A DNA stretch of 64,000 nucleotides from the NCBI RefSeq assembly GCF_029767755.1, contig NZ_JARUQS010000002.1, positions 248,808-312,807 on the forward strand. The letters are read 5' to 3'. The notes below the pieces were generated by a model that saw only the letters and a list, made by a program, of their open reading frames with translations, had not been told where the DNA came from and did no database searches. Each line of letters starts with the position of its first letter. The stretch's first letter is position 1. Shown piece after piece: positions 55,801 to 63,264 of this stretch. The position numbers and the translations under genes were made by a program. Origin of the DNA: Thiomicrorhabdus sp. zzn3 (GTDB lineage: Bacteria; Pseudomonadota; Gammaproteobacteria; Thiomicrospirales; Thiomicrospiraceae).

Positions 55801-58271
55801 GATCGATTAATGTTTCGATTAATCCTATTGAACCAGAATCCGTCCAAGAGGTAGATCCAGCGCCTATTAGTGTTGGTGAGACTCAGGTTATGGATTTTGA
55901 GGCCGCTGGTTCAGATAGTTCTCCAATTACCACGAATGTGGTGATTACGTTGGATCTATCGGGCAGTATGACTGAAAACAATGATGGTCCGAACGGTAGT
56001 GATATTGACCGTCTTGCTTTAGCTAAAGACGCATTGACTAATATGATCAATAGCTACGATGATATGGGTAGTGTTAACGTTAAACTGGTTACCTTTAGCT
56101 CAAGTGGAACCGTTGCAACCAATGCGGATGGTGAGGTTTGGATGACGGCTCAAGAAGCGATCGACATTATTGACGATCTGCAATCTGACGGTTCTACCAA
56201 CTATGAAGATGCGGTTTACGAGACCTATCACAATTACTCTGAACCGGCTGCGGACCAAACGGTTGCCTACTTCATTTCGGATGGGGAGCCAACATCTGAA
56301 AATGATGACGGTGGTTCAGGTAAGCGTAAAGAAGGGGATGATGGTGAAGCAGGTTGGTTGGATTCTAGTTACCAAGCAGGTTGGAATAACTTTGTTGCCG
56401 ACTATGTCGATCAGCTGAATGTGGTGGCTTTGGGTGAAGGTATCACTAATACGTCTTACCTTGAAATACTCGCAGATGCGGGCGGTGATGTATCCGATGT
56501 CATTGTGGTACGTGATGAAACGCAGCTGGAAGCTGAATTGACCCCGACCGATGTTACGCTAACCGTGAATGGTGATCTGACAGATAACATTACTTATGAA
56601 GGCGATACGCCTATCTCGTTTGATTCCATTACCGTCGGAGCGACGACTTATACGGCTGCAGACTTTGCCAACGGTCAAACGGTAGCGTTGGATGGGGATG
56701 GTGAACTGAGCGTTGACTTTGCTAATGGCACTTACACTTATACGGCCAGCGAGTCGGAGTTTGATGCAGATACAGCCAAGGTCTTTACGGTGACAGCCTC
56801 GGATGTCGATGGCGATGAAACCCAGTTTGATGTCACTATTAATATCAATGTGCCTGAGAATTTGCTTCCTGAAAGTGAATCAGAAATTCAGACAATGGAT
56901 TTTGAGACAGCTGTATTAGAAAGCGTTACGACGAACGTAGTCATTACGTTGGATCTATCGGGTAGCATGACTGAAAACAATGATGGTCCGAACGGTAGTG
57001 ATATTGACCGTCTTGCTTTAGCTAAAGACGCATTGACTAATATGATCAATAGCTACGATGATATGGGTAGTGTTAACGTTAAACTGGTGACCTTTAGCTC
57101 AAGTGGAACCGTTGCAACCAATGCGGATGGTGAGGTTTGGATGACGGCTCAAGAAGCGATCGACATTATTGACGATCTGCAATCTGACGGTTCTACCAAC
57201 TATGAAGATGCGGTTTACGAGACCTATCACAATTACTCTGAACCGGCTGCGGACCAAACGGTTGCCTACTTCATTTCGGATGGTGAGCCGACAACTGATC
57301 AGTGGGGTGATGGAGATTACAATTATTTAAGTAATTGGGCACAAACAGGTTGGAATAACTTTGTTGCCGACTATGTCGATCAGCTGAATGTGGTGGCTTT
57401 AGGTGAAGGAATTACTGACACGTCTTACCTTGAAACACTCGCAAATGCCGGTGGCGATGTATCCGATGTCATTGTGGTGCGTGATGAAACTCAGTTAGAC
57501 GCTAGCCTAACACCGGATATTACTTTGACGGTTAATGGTAGTTTTGCAGATAACATTACCAATGAAGGCGATGGTTCAATCACGTTTGACTCCATTACCG
57601 TCGGAGCGGCAACTTATACGGCTGCCGACTTTGCCAACGGTCAAACGGTAGCATTGGAGGGCGATGGTGAACTGAGCGTTGACTTTGCCAATGGCACTTA
57701 TAGTTACACGGCTAGTCAGACTGAATTCACCGGCGATGCCACCAAGAGTTTCACTGTGACAGCCTCGGATGTAGATGGCGATGAGACTCAATTTGATGTC
57801 AATATCAACATCAACCTTCCGGATTCTAACGACATCATAATGGGGCATGGAGGGAATGATATTCTTTATGGCTATGGTGGTGACGATAGCCTGGATGGCG
57901 GCGCCGGAGATGATCTGCTTTATGGAGGTTTAGGCGATGATATTCTTACCGGCGGTGACGGTGCGGATCACTTTATGATCGAGCCGGGTAACCCTGGTGA
58001 TGTCACAACAATTACCGATTACGATAAAGCGCAAGGCGATGTGCTGGATCTGAGTGAAGTACTTAAAGATACTTCGGTAGATGAGAACTCGTTGGATCAA
58101 TACCTTCAATTTGAAGGTGTCGATACCGATAATGATGGAACGGATGATAGTACTAAGCTCACCGTCTTTAAGGATGATAGTAAAGACACGAATAATGTTG
58201 AAACCATTATTCTTGAAAACAATGATGCACAAACTATTGATGATCTAAATATTGATTATCAGCATGATTGA
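52857..58271 (+). CDS. LapA-like retained type I-secreted adhesin with Calx-beta, VWA and RTX regions
   Basis: A 1,804-residue acidic protein. The N-terminal retention module (residues 1-112; GKVTAVSGVVQAV, GEVLTLGRNTEM) carries TAAG at 109-112, the di-alanine site cut by LapG-type proteases. Three Calx-beta-like domains follow (about 175-555, VEGE motifs), then cadherin-like stretches. Two near-identical VWA domains have intact MIDAS DLSGSM (starting near 1029 and 1362). Glycine-rich RTX calcium repeats near 1661-1700 (GGNDILYG, GGDDSLDG) and a secretion tail complete it. It is expected to stay plugged in a TolC-like channel until cleaved. No T1SS or lapDG genes are in the window. Confidence 0.9.
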   Translation: MSMVAGKVTAVSGVVQAVNPSTGEVRLLVTGDQVFQDEMIVTAVTGGVTIDMENGEVLTLGRNTEMTLDEDVVGIASNTNPTTDAAMDAEALQQAILAGEIDLEDLEATAAGESNTSSANAGALDSVERLGSTGEVTSGFDTSATATDFTTRDFQTATAPENTEPTPPTEVTPQNLAVIGLTGDATVIEGESASYTINLTDENGAPLVASEDLTVDLTYTFISAEGEDIQQTTTVTVPAGSSAVEFNVATIDDVLAEGAEDFAVSINSVVSGGGQFDSISIDDAPVTTTILDDSNPGTEEPDQETALVSISGAQDIVEGETSTAYTVSVDQPASDVTSDITVQLSYSGVAEDGTDFEGVAEVTIPAGSNSTTFTIDTIDDALAEGSESFTITIGDITDTNFENIAADSTADSVVSTINDQTGTDEPPTPVDTVYAVLSGDATVVEGETASYTVSLVDKDGQPVTLTEGQSYTVDLSTNGTGLTLAATEGTDYVSLDGDTLTITGTADGVSSADFTVSTTDDYVADNGEQYNVEISNASSAAFENAEVQTGSVTTTITDLDTVPTIGNSAIAVSEEGLDDGIADDEAGTGYIDTTNDTVVSGSLAITGNGTASLEVGIDLNSLPTDLSSGGDAISWSYDSGNEAVAIGSTTDGEAIRVELNGGNSSVNTSGSTPPSSISYTVALTQPLDHEFNSLEDVLSFDFDVSVNDGANPVDTGTITVSVEDDMPELGSFAELTLDNQDGEFSTASNAGFLSGADGWDDISLTGPELEGVTYTSSSEVIDGVTYTVLTANDGTDDVFTIKLGENGDYRFEILKSDAGSVETTVDFAQVVAGGPTSGYDFGDVTATPSGTNADLNPSTTGLAGDGNSLQVGEAITFTFDSVQSGVDEVIFGLKAPQGGTFNYEFYDGTTSVSSGSVSTDVADGDLLLYAPASFTSVELTVVESPAALKITSMETIDLITAPGQDLEFGVNATDADGDSVSGSINVSINPIEPESVQEVDPAPISVGETQVMDFEAAGSDSSPITTNVVITLDLSGSMTENNDGPNGSDIDRLALAKDALTNMINSYDDMGSVNVKLVTFSSSGTVATNADGEVWMTAQEAIDIIDDLQSDGSTNYEDAVYETYHNYSEPAADQTVAYFISDGEPTSENDDGGSGKRKEGDDGEAGWLDSSYQAGWNNFVADYVDQLNVVALGEGITNTSYLEILADAGGDVSDVIVVRDETQLEAELTPTDVTLTVNGDLTDNITYEGDTPISFDSITVGATTYTAADFANGQTVALDGDGELSVDFANGTYTYTASESEFDADTAKVFTVTASDVDGDETQFDVTININVPENLLPESESEIQTMDFETAVLESVTTNVVITLDLSGSMTENNDGPNGSDIDRLALAKDALTNMINSYDDMGSVNVKLVTFSSSGTVATNADGEVWMTAQEAIDIIDDLQSDGSTNYEDAVYETYHNYSEPAADQTVAYFISDGEPTTDQWGDGDYNYLSNWAQTGWNNFVADYVDQLNVVALGEGITDTSYLETLANAGGDVSDVIVVRDETQLDASLTPDITLTVNGSFADNITNEGDGSITFDSITVGAATYTAADFANGQTVALEGDGELSVDFANGTYSYTASQTEFTGDATKSFTVTASDVDGDETQFDVNININLPDSNDIIMGHGGNDILYGYGGDDSLDGGAGDDLLYGGLGDDILTGGDGADHFMIEPGNPGDVTTITDYDKAQGDVLDLSEVLKDTSVDENSLDQYLQFEGVDTDNDGTDDSTKLTVFKDDSKDTNNVETIILENNDAQTIDDLNIDYQHD
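55944..57292 (+). repeat. Tandem VWA-coding duplication inside the adhesin
   Basis: Bases 55944-56293 and 56943-57292 are almost identical (only scattered third-position changes seen) at an offset of 999 bp. The following linker domains are also similar but more diverged. Between the copies the serine/aspartate-rich loop differs completely (a GGSGKRKEGDDGE-containing insert versus a DQWGDGDYNY-containing one). The 999-bp period keeps frame. A site for slippage or recombination changing domain number. Confidence 0.9.
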
Positions 58272-58292
58272 TCAAAGCTAATTTAAAGCGTT

Positions 58293-58316
58293 AAGGCCTC
58301 TTTTGAGGCCTTTTTT
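58293..58316 (+). terminator. Intrinsic terminator after the first adhesin
   Basis: AAGGCCTC and GAGGCCTT stem with a 4-base T loop, followed by TTTTATTT. It lies 21 bp after the adhesin stop. Confidence 0.9.
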
Positions 58317-58342
58317 ATTTGTGGAATTTGGTTATACTGATT

Positions 58343-58366
58343 TTGTCTTATTTATAAATAAGACAA
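58343..58366. promoter_or_regulatory. Perfect 24-bp palindrome upstream of the pseudokinase gene
   Basis: Half-site TTGTCTTATTTA (58343-58354) is followed directly by its exact reverse complement (58355-58366), with no spacer. It lies 27 bp past the adhesin terminator and about 90 bp before the pseudokinase ATG, a position for an operator. It could also extrude as a cruciform. No matching second copy was noticed in the window. Confidence 0.6.
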
Positions 58367-58455
58367 GAGGTTATTTGCCTTTGTTCCGTTAAGAAACAGG
58401 ATTTTTTTAAACGCTTATACACCAGGCCTGTTGAGTTTTGAAAGGTAAAAAAATA

Positions 58456-59832
58456 ATGAAATTTTTTCAAGAAATTGTTCTTCCGGATCAGGGATTATTA
58501 GAACAGCAAGCGGATATTAAAAGCTTTAAGCCTTTTAAAACGGGGGCTCAATCCGATCTGAACAGGCCTGCTCGTTTTTACCGTATCAAGCAGAAAACCG
58601 AACAGGGCAAACAGCGTCAATTGCTGCAGGTGGTCGATAATCTGCAAAACCATTACGCGTTAAAACGGCAAAAGGATTTGCTGCATTATCTGAATCGATT
58701 TGAAAAAGTATTCTTGCGTTTTAATGAAATCCGAAAAGTGGACATGCGCTATTTGCTGTTTTTTGAGGATGGCGGCAAATATACCTTAAAAACCGTTGTG
58801 CGAAAAAAGGGAGGCTTGTCTGCCAAAAAAACACTGCAGTTGATGGCCGAGCTGCTGAAGGCGCTTGAGATCTTGCATCATGTCGGTTTTGTGCATGCCG
58901 CCATTCGTCCTGAAGCCATCTTGATGGGCAAAAAACGCGCTTACCTGATTGACTGGTGCCAAGCCTTGCCGGAATTAAGTTCTTATGAAACCGAATTATT
59001 GCCTGAGGAATGCCGTTACTGTCCCCCGGAGCGCTTAAATGGTCAACATGATGTCAAATCGGATGTTTATCAACTGGGGTGTACCCTCTATTTTGCTTTG
59101 ACCGGCAAACATATTTTTCGCCTTGAAAAAGAAGAGAGCGTTGATCGGCAAATTTGGGCGCATACGCACCACTCGATCAGAAAAATCAATCGTCTTCCGG
59201 TTTTCTGGCGCTATCTGATTCTGTGGATGACGCAAAAAGATCCGCAAAAACGACCAGGCCTGTTGGAATTAAAAGACTGGCTAAAACATCAGACTGTTCC
59301 TAAGTGGGTGCGAAAGCAGGCACACCCGTCCATCGAAGGGTATCCGGACGATTGCATCAGTGCGTTGGCCGATGAGCATTATGATTTTGCGATATACCAA
59401 AAGGCGCGACGTTTGGAAGCAGAAGGCAAATTAGAGTCGGCTTTTAATCTGTATGAAAATGGGGCTTTTCGCTCCTATTCGTTAGCGGAATTCAGGCTTG
59501 GAAGAATGTATTTACAGGGAAAATGTGTCAGTGCATCCAACAGTATGGCGGCCCATCTTTTTCAGCAAGCCTCTAACAAAGGGCATCCAACCGCAGCATT
59601 TAATTTAGCCAAAATGTTCGAACTTGGAATTGGCTTACATGTTGATAAAGAAAAAGCGATGCGATTGTATGAATATTCTGCCTTACGAGGTGATGCCGAT
59701 GCTCAGTATCGTTTGGGACAACTCTTTTTACATGGTGAAAACTCAGACCTTAATCAAGCCATGAGTTGGCTCAAGTTGGCTGCCTATTACGGCTATGCTC
59801 GGGCTCAAGTGTTACTCGATGAAATAACGTAA
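58456..59832 (+). CDS. Protein kinase-like pseudokinase with Sel1 repeats
   Basis: About 458 residues from ATG 58456 (AAAGGT nine bases upstream). Residues about 60-290 follow a Ser/Thr kinase fold, but the catalytic HRDxKPEN reads HAAIRPEA (from residue 147), losing Asp and Asn. DFG reads DWC (166-168). The activation-segment end CPPERLNG and SDVYQLGCTLYFALTG are retained, so fold is kept and phosphotransfer is doubtful. About 310-455 are four Sel1-type repeats (FRLGRMYLQG, FNLAKMFELGIG, YRLGQLFLHG), a protein-binding scaffold. It sits between two adhesin genes and may regulate them. A CAGGCCTG lies just upstream and two inside. Confidence 0.8.
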   Translation: MKFFQEIVLPDQGLLEQQADIKSFKPFKTGAQSDLNRPARFYRIKQKTEQGKQRQLLQVVDNLQNHYALKRQKDLLHYLNRFEKVFLRFNEIRKVDMRYLLFFEDGGKYTLKTVVRKKGGLSAKKTLQLMAELLKALEILHHVGFVHAAIRPEAILMGKKRAYLIDWCQALPELSSYETELLPEECRYCPPERLNGQHDVKSDVYQLGCTLYFALTGKHIFRLEKEESVDRQIWAHTHHSIRKINRLPVFWRYLILWMTQKDPQKRPGLLELKDWLKHQTVPKWVRKQAHPSIEGYPDDCISALADEHYDFAIYQKARRLEAEGKLESAFNLYENGAFRSYSLAEFRLGRMYLQGKCVSASNSMAAHLFQQASNKGHPTAAFNLAKMFELGIGLHVDKEKAMRLYEYSALRGDADAQYRLGQLFLHGENSDLNQAMSWLKLAAYYGYARAQVLLDEIT

Positions 59833-60021
59833 TCCTTTCTAATCTTTAAGAAAAATACCCTTAAAAGGTGATTGAAATCAATTTTGAGTAATGTTCTGAT
59901 TAATGAGAGTTCTGATGGGTGTACCTTAGGACAATTGGAAAAGTTCTGTTAATCATTAACATTAAAAGTGAAAACAGGATTTTTACTGGCGAATTGCCAG
60001 AAAGTGAGAGGAGGGGGGATC

Positions 60022-62415
60022 ATGTCTATTCTTGCTGGAAAAGTGACTGCCGTAAACGGCACTGTTCAAGCTGTTGATACAGCGACAGGGGCTGTGCGAA
60101 TTCTTGCAGTTGGCGATCAAGTTTATATTAATGAAACCATTTTAACGTCGGTGAGTGGCACGGCTACTATTGAATTAATAGATGGTGAATTGCTGACCTT
60201 AGCTCGTGGAACCGAAACCGTTCTTGATGTGGATTCATTAGGTCTCGCCTCATCTATTGCATCGGCAGAAGATGTTGAAGCGCTGCAAGAAGCGATCTTG
60301 CAAGGTGACGTGAATTTGGAAGAACTTGAAGCGCCAGCTGCGGGGGAAGGCGGTGTCTCCAGCTCCAATGCTGGTGCCTTGAACGTGGTTGACCGTATTG
60401 GAGCTGAAGGAAATGTCACCAGCGGTTTTGATACTGTTGGCGTGACATCTGAAGTTGCTCAGCGTGATTATATAGAACCCGCTTTAACAGAGAACCAAGC
60501 GCCTACGGTTGATGTGGTGGCTATTGCCGTACCTGTAGAGGGTGAAGCTGAAGCTGGTGATACCGTATTCACCTTCACCGGTTCCGACCCAGAAAACGAC
60601 GAATTGACCTACCAGTTGATTAACGACAACAACGGCTATCTCGAACTCGAGCTAGACGGAGGTGTTCCGACGGGGAATAAAATTATGACCCAAGACCGAG
60701 CAGATGCGATTAACGCCGACGTTCCGATCAGCTCCCTGGTTGCTGCGGTCGAAGTCAGCGATGGCGAGTTGACCGCCAGTGACAGCGACACCACCTCAGT
60801 GAGCCCGGTGAATGACGGTCCAAGCGTTGACGTAGAAGCCTACGCGACCTTCACCGAAGGAGAAGCCGTGGCCGGAGACGTCGCCTTTACCTTCACCGGT
60901 TCCGACCCAGAAAACGACGAATTGACCTACCAGTTGATTAACGACAACAACGGCTATCTCGAACTCGAGCTAGACGGAGGTGTTCCGACGGGGAATATCA
61001 TTCTGACCCAAGACGGAGCAGATGCGATTAACGCCGACGTTCCGATCAGCTCCCTGGTTGCTGCGGTCGAAGTCAGCGATGGCGAGTTGACCGCCAGTGA
61101 CAGCGACACCACCTCAGTGAGCCCGGTGAATGATCTGCCTGAGGCTGAAGACGTTGTGCTTCACACCGATAATTTAGCCGGCGATCTTGTTGTGGATTCG
61201 ATTCCTGTTGTGGAAGGAGAAGGGGAAAACACGATTGTGTGGACTTCGACCGGAAACAATACGTTGTTCTCGAATGGTCAGGAAGTAACGGTTGACTATG
61301 GTGACACGCAGGATACGCTTGTAGGAACTGCCATTATTGATGGCGAACCCACTACGGTATTTACCTTGTCCCTAAGTTTAGAAGGAGATGAACCGACTTT
61401 TTCTTTTGATCAAAATGCCAGTTTAATGTCGGGCTATACCACTACGGATCCGATTGATTTCGGTAGTGTTCATGGTGGTAGCGGTGAGGCTTACGGGTTT
61501 GCCCTGTTTGATGACAGTGGGGAATTGGTTGCCACTGCTCAAGCGACGGCCGATGGTGATCAGGATGCGGTAAATACCAACAGCAGTATTATGGGGGTTG
61601 ATAACACCTATATTGATGCGGGAGAAGCTTTAACCATTGACTTCTCTGTCGATAGCGGAACCTTTACTCAAGACGATGTCACTTATGAATACACGGCTTC
61701 TGGGGTGCAGAGTCTTTCGGTGACCTTGGATGCACAAGCGGGTAAAACCTCTTTAGCGACTTATACCATTTACGGTGTGGATGCTGACGGTAATGAGATT
61801 TCATCGGATATTCAATCGGTAACCGTCAATGGCGAAGAAACCCTTGTGATTAGTACAGAGGATTTAGCTGGTGCTGTCTATATTGATAAAGTGGTCTTTG
61901 GCGCAGAAGATACCTCAAACTGGCCTTATCAGTTAAGCTTTGATGCGATGACGACTTTGGATATCGATGAAGATGTATCCATGACATTCCCTTATCAGGT
62001 TGAAGATATGGACGGAGACTATGCTGATGCCAGTGTGACTGTCAATCTTTATGGAGGTGATGAAGAGGTTGGGTTTGTCTATGAAGGCACGGACGATACC
62101 CAGGATGTATTCGATATGGACGGTATTGGTACAGATGTTACGATTACTAACTATGACATTGCGGATGATGTTTTGGAGGTTTCAGATGTGATTGAAGATA
62201 CCGATGAAGAAGTCGCTGTGAATACATTAAATGAATACCTCGAATTTACTGCGGTAGACAGTGATGGAGACGGTAATGTTGATGACACTCAAATTGATAT
62301 TGCCTCCAAAGGCGAGTCTGATGCGACCAGTGAGATCACCACAATTTACATTCAAGACCAAGTGCTGGATGAGGACGATCTTGATGACATGAATGTTGAT
62401 TATCAGGATAAGTAA
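60022..62415 (+). CDS. Second LapA-like retained adhesin, shorter and without RTX repeats
   Basis: About 797 residues from ATG 60022 (GGAGGGGGG upstream; the in-frame start at 59968 adds a non-family leader). The retention module is closely related to the first adhesin (SILAGKVTAVNGTVQAV) with PAAG at 105-108 as likely cleavage site. Two near-identical cadherin-like repeats of 106 residues (FTGSDPENDELTYQL) follow, then beta-rich domains. The C-terminus lacks GGxGxD repeats yet ends DDLDDMNVDYQDK, echoing the first protein's DDLNIDYQHD, so both probably use the same secretion machine. Confidence 0.85.
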   Translation: MSILAGKVTAVNGTVQAVDTATGAVRILAVGDQVYINETILTSVSGTATIELIDGELLTLARGTETVLDVDSLGLASSIASAEDVEALQEAILQGDVNLEELEAPAAGEGGVSSSNAGALNVVDRIGAEGNVTSGFDTVGVTSEVAQRDYIEPALTENQAPTVDVVAIAVPVEGEAEAGDTVFTFTGSDPENDELTYQLINDNNGYLELELDGGVPTGNKIMTQDRADAINADVPISSLVAAVEVSDGELTASDSDTTSVSPVNDGPSVDVEAYATFTEGEAVAGDVAFTFTGSDPENDELTYQLINDNNGYLELELDGGVPTGNIILTQDGADAINADVPISSLVAAVEVSDGELTASDSDTTSVSPVNDLPEAEDVVLHTDNLAGDLVVDSIPVVEGEGENTIVWTSTGNNTLFSNGQEVTVDYGDTQDTLVGTAIIDGEPTTVFTLSLSLEGDEPTFSFDQNASLMSGYTTTDPIDFGSVHGGSGEAYGFALFDDSGELVATAQATADGDQDAVNTNSSIMGVDNTYIDAGEALTIDFSVDSGTFTQDDVTYEYTASGVQSLSVTLDAQAGKTSLATYTIYGVDADGNEISSDIQSVTVNGEETLVISTEDLAGAVYIDKVVFGAEDTSNWPYQLSFDAMTTLDIDEDVSMTFPYQVEDMDGDYADASVTVNLYGGDEEVGFVYEGTDDTQDVFDMDGIGTDVTITNYDIADDVLEVSDVIEDTDEEVAVNTLNEYLEFTAVDSDGDGNVDDTQIDIASKGESDATSEITTIYIQDQVLDEDDLDDMNVDYQDK
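60571..61133 (+). repeat. Two near-identical 245-bp direct repeats in the second adhesin
   Basis: 60571-60815 and 60889-61133 differ by only a few bases, at a 318-bp (106-codon) period. They encode cadherin-like domains and are more GC-rich than the rest of the gene. Recombination between them would remove exactly one domain in frame. Confidence 0.9.
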
Positions 62416-62440
62416 TCAAAAACTGAGCTTAAGTAATTAA

Positions 62441-62466
62441 AAGCGCCTTTTTAGGCGCTTTTTTAT
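62441..62466 (+). terminator. Intrinsic terminator after the second adhesin
   Basis: AAGCGCCT and AGGCGCTT stem with a 4-base T loop, followed by a T-run. 25 bp after the stop. A CAGGCCTG copy follows at 62496. Confidence 0.9.
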
Positions 62467-62668
62467 GTTTGTTCAAGTGAATCCTAAAAACTTAACAGGC
62501 CTGTTGGGGTTGTTTTGAATGTGATGCGTCAACACGATATAGAGATATAATAATTTTCTTATTGTCCGATCAGTAATTTTCATTGTTTTTCTAAATGGAT
62601 TATGAGAATAATGATTTTTCATTATTCAGGTCGTAAAAAAATCTGATTAATTAAGGAAGCCTTTACCT

Positions 62669-63187
62669 ATGTCTCAACACCCTTTGGCACAATATCTGGA
62701 CTCAGTCCCCGATTTTCCAAAACCGGGCATTATTTTCAGTGATATTTCCCCGCTATTAAAAAGCCATTTTGTCGAAACCATTGACGCAATGAGTGCCCTC
62801 TTTAGCGAAGAAGAGTGGCAAAACATTGATTGTTTGGCCGGTATTGAGTCGCGCGGCTTTATTTTTGCCTCGGCTTTGGCCTATAAGCATAACAAGGGAT
62901 TTATTAAAGTACGCAAGCCTGGAAAGTTGCCCAATGTTTGCGCATCGGTGGATTACGGTCTGGAGTACGGTTCCGATACCTTGGAAATGCAGAAAGGGGA
63001 TGGTAGCCGAATTGTGTTACTGGATGACCTGATTGCCACCGGCGGTTCTATGGGGGCCGCAGCGGAGCTGTGCGAAAAAGTGGGCTATGAGGTAGTGGGC
63101 ACGGCTTGTTTAATTGATCTGGCGGCGCTCAACAGCTTTACCTATAAAGGCGAAAAAGTACGTTCGGTGATTCAATTAGCCGATTAA
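62669..63187 (+). CDS. apt: Adenine phosphoribosyltransferase
   Basis: A 172-residue enzyme with the Apt N-terminus DFPKPGIIFSDISPLL, IESRGFIFASALAY, and the PRPP loop IVLLDDLIATGGSM. It salvages adenine to AMP using PRPP in the cytosol. Usual length. AAGGAAG lies upstream of the ATG. Monocistronic; AT-rich upstream region has no clear promoter. Confidence 0.95.
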   Translation: MSQHPLAQYLDSVPDFPKPGIIFSDISPLLKSHFVETIDAMSALFSEEEWQNIDCLAGIESRGFIFASALAYKHNKGFIKVRKPGKLPNVCASVDYGLEYGSDTLEMQKGDGSRIVLLDDLIATGGSMGAAAELCEKVGYEVVGTACLIDLAALNSFTYKGEKVRSVIQLAD

Positions 63188-63264
63188 GTTGCAATGGCGT
63201 AGCTCGTACTGGTTGATAATGCGTTTTTACATATAAACACGGCAACTCACAAGGGATGTGAACG

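Noticed and set aside
55944-57292. CRISPR-like or mobile repeat within the adhesin
   Set aside because: The repeat is in frame, codes for a VWA domain and has no mobile-element features.
62546-62551. TATAAT upstream of apt as a promoter
   Set aside because: No acceptable -35 element at 16-18 bp, so not called.
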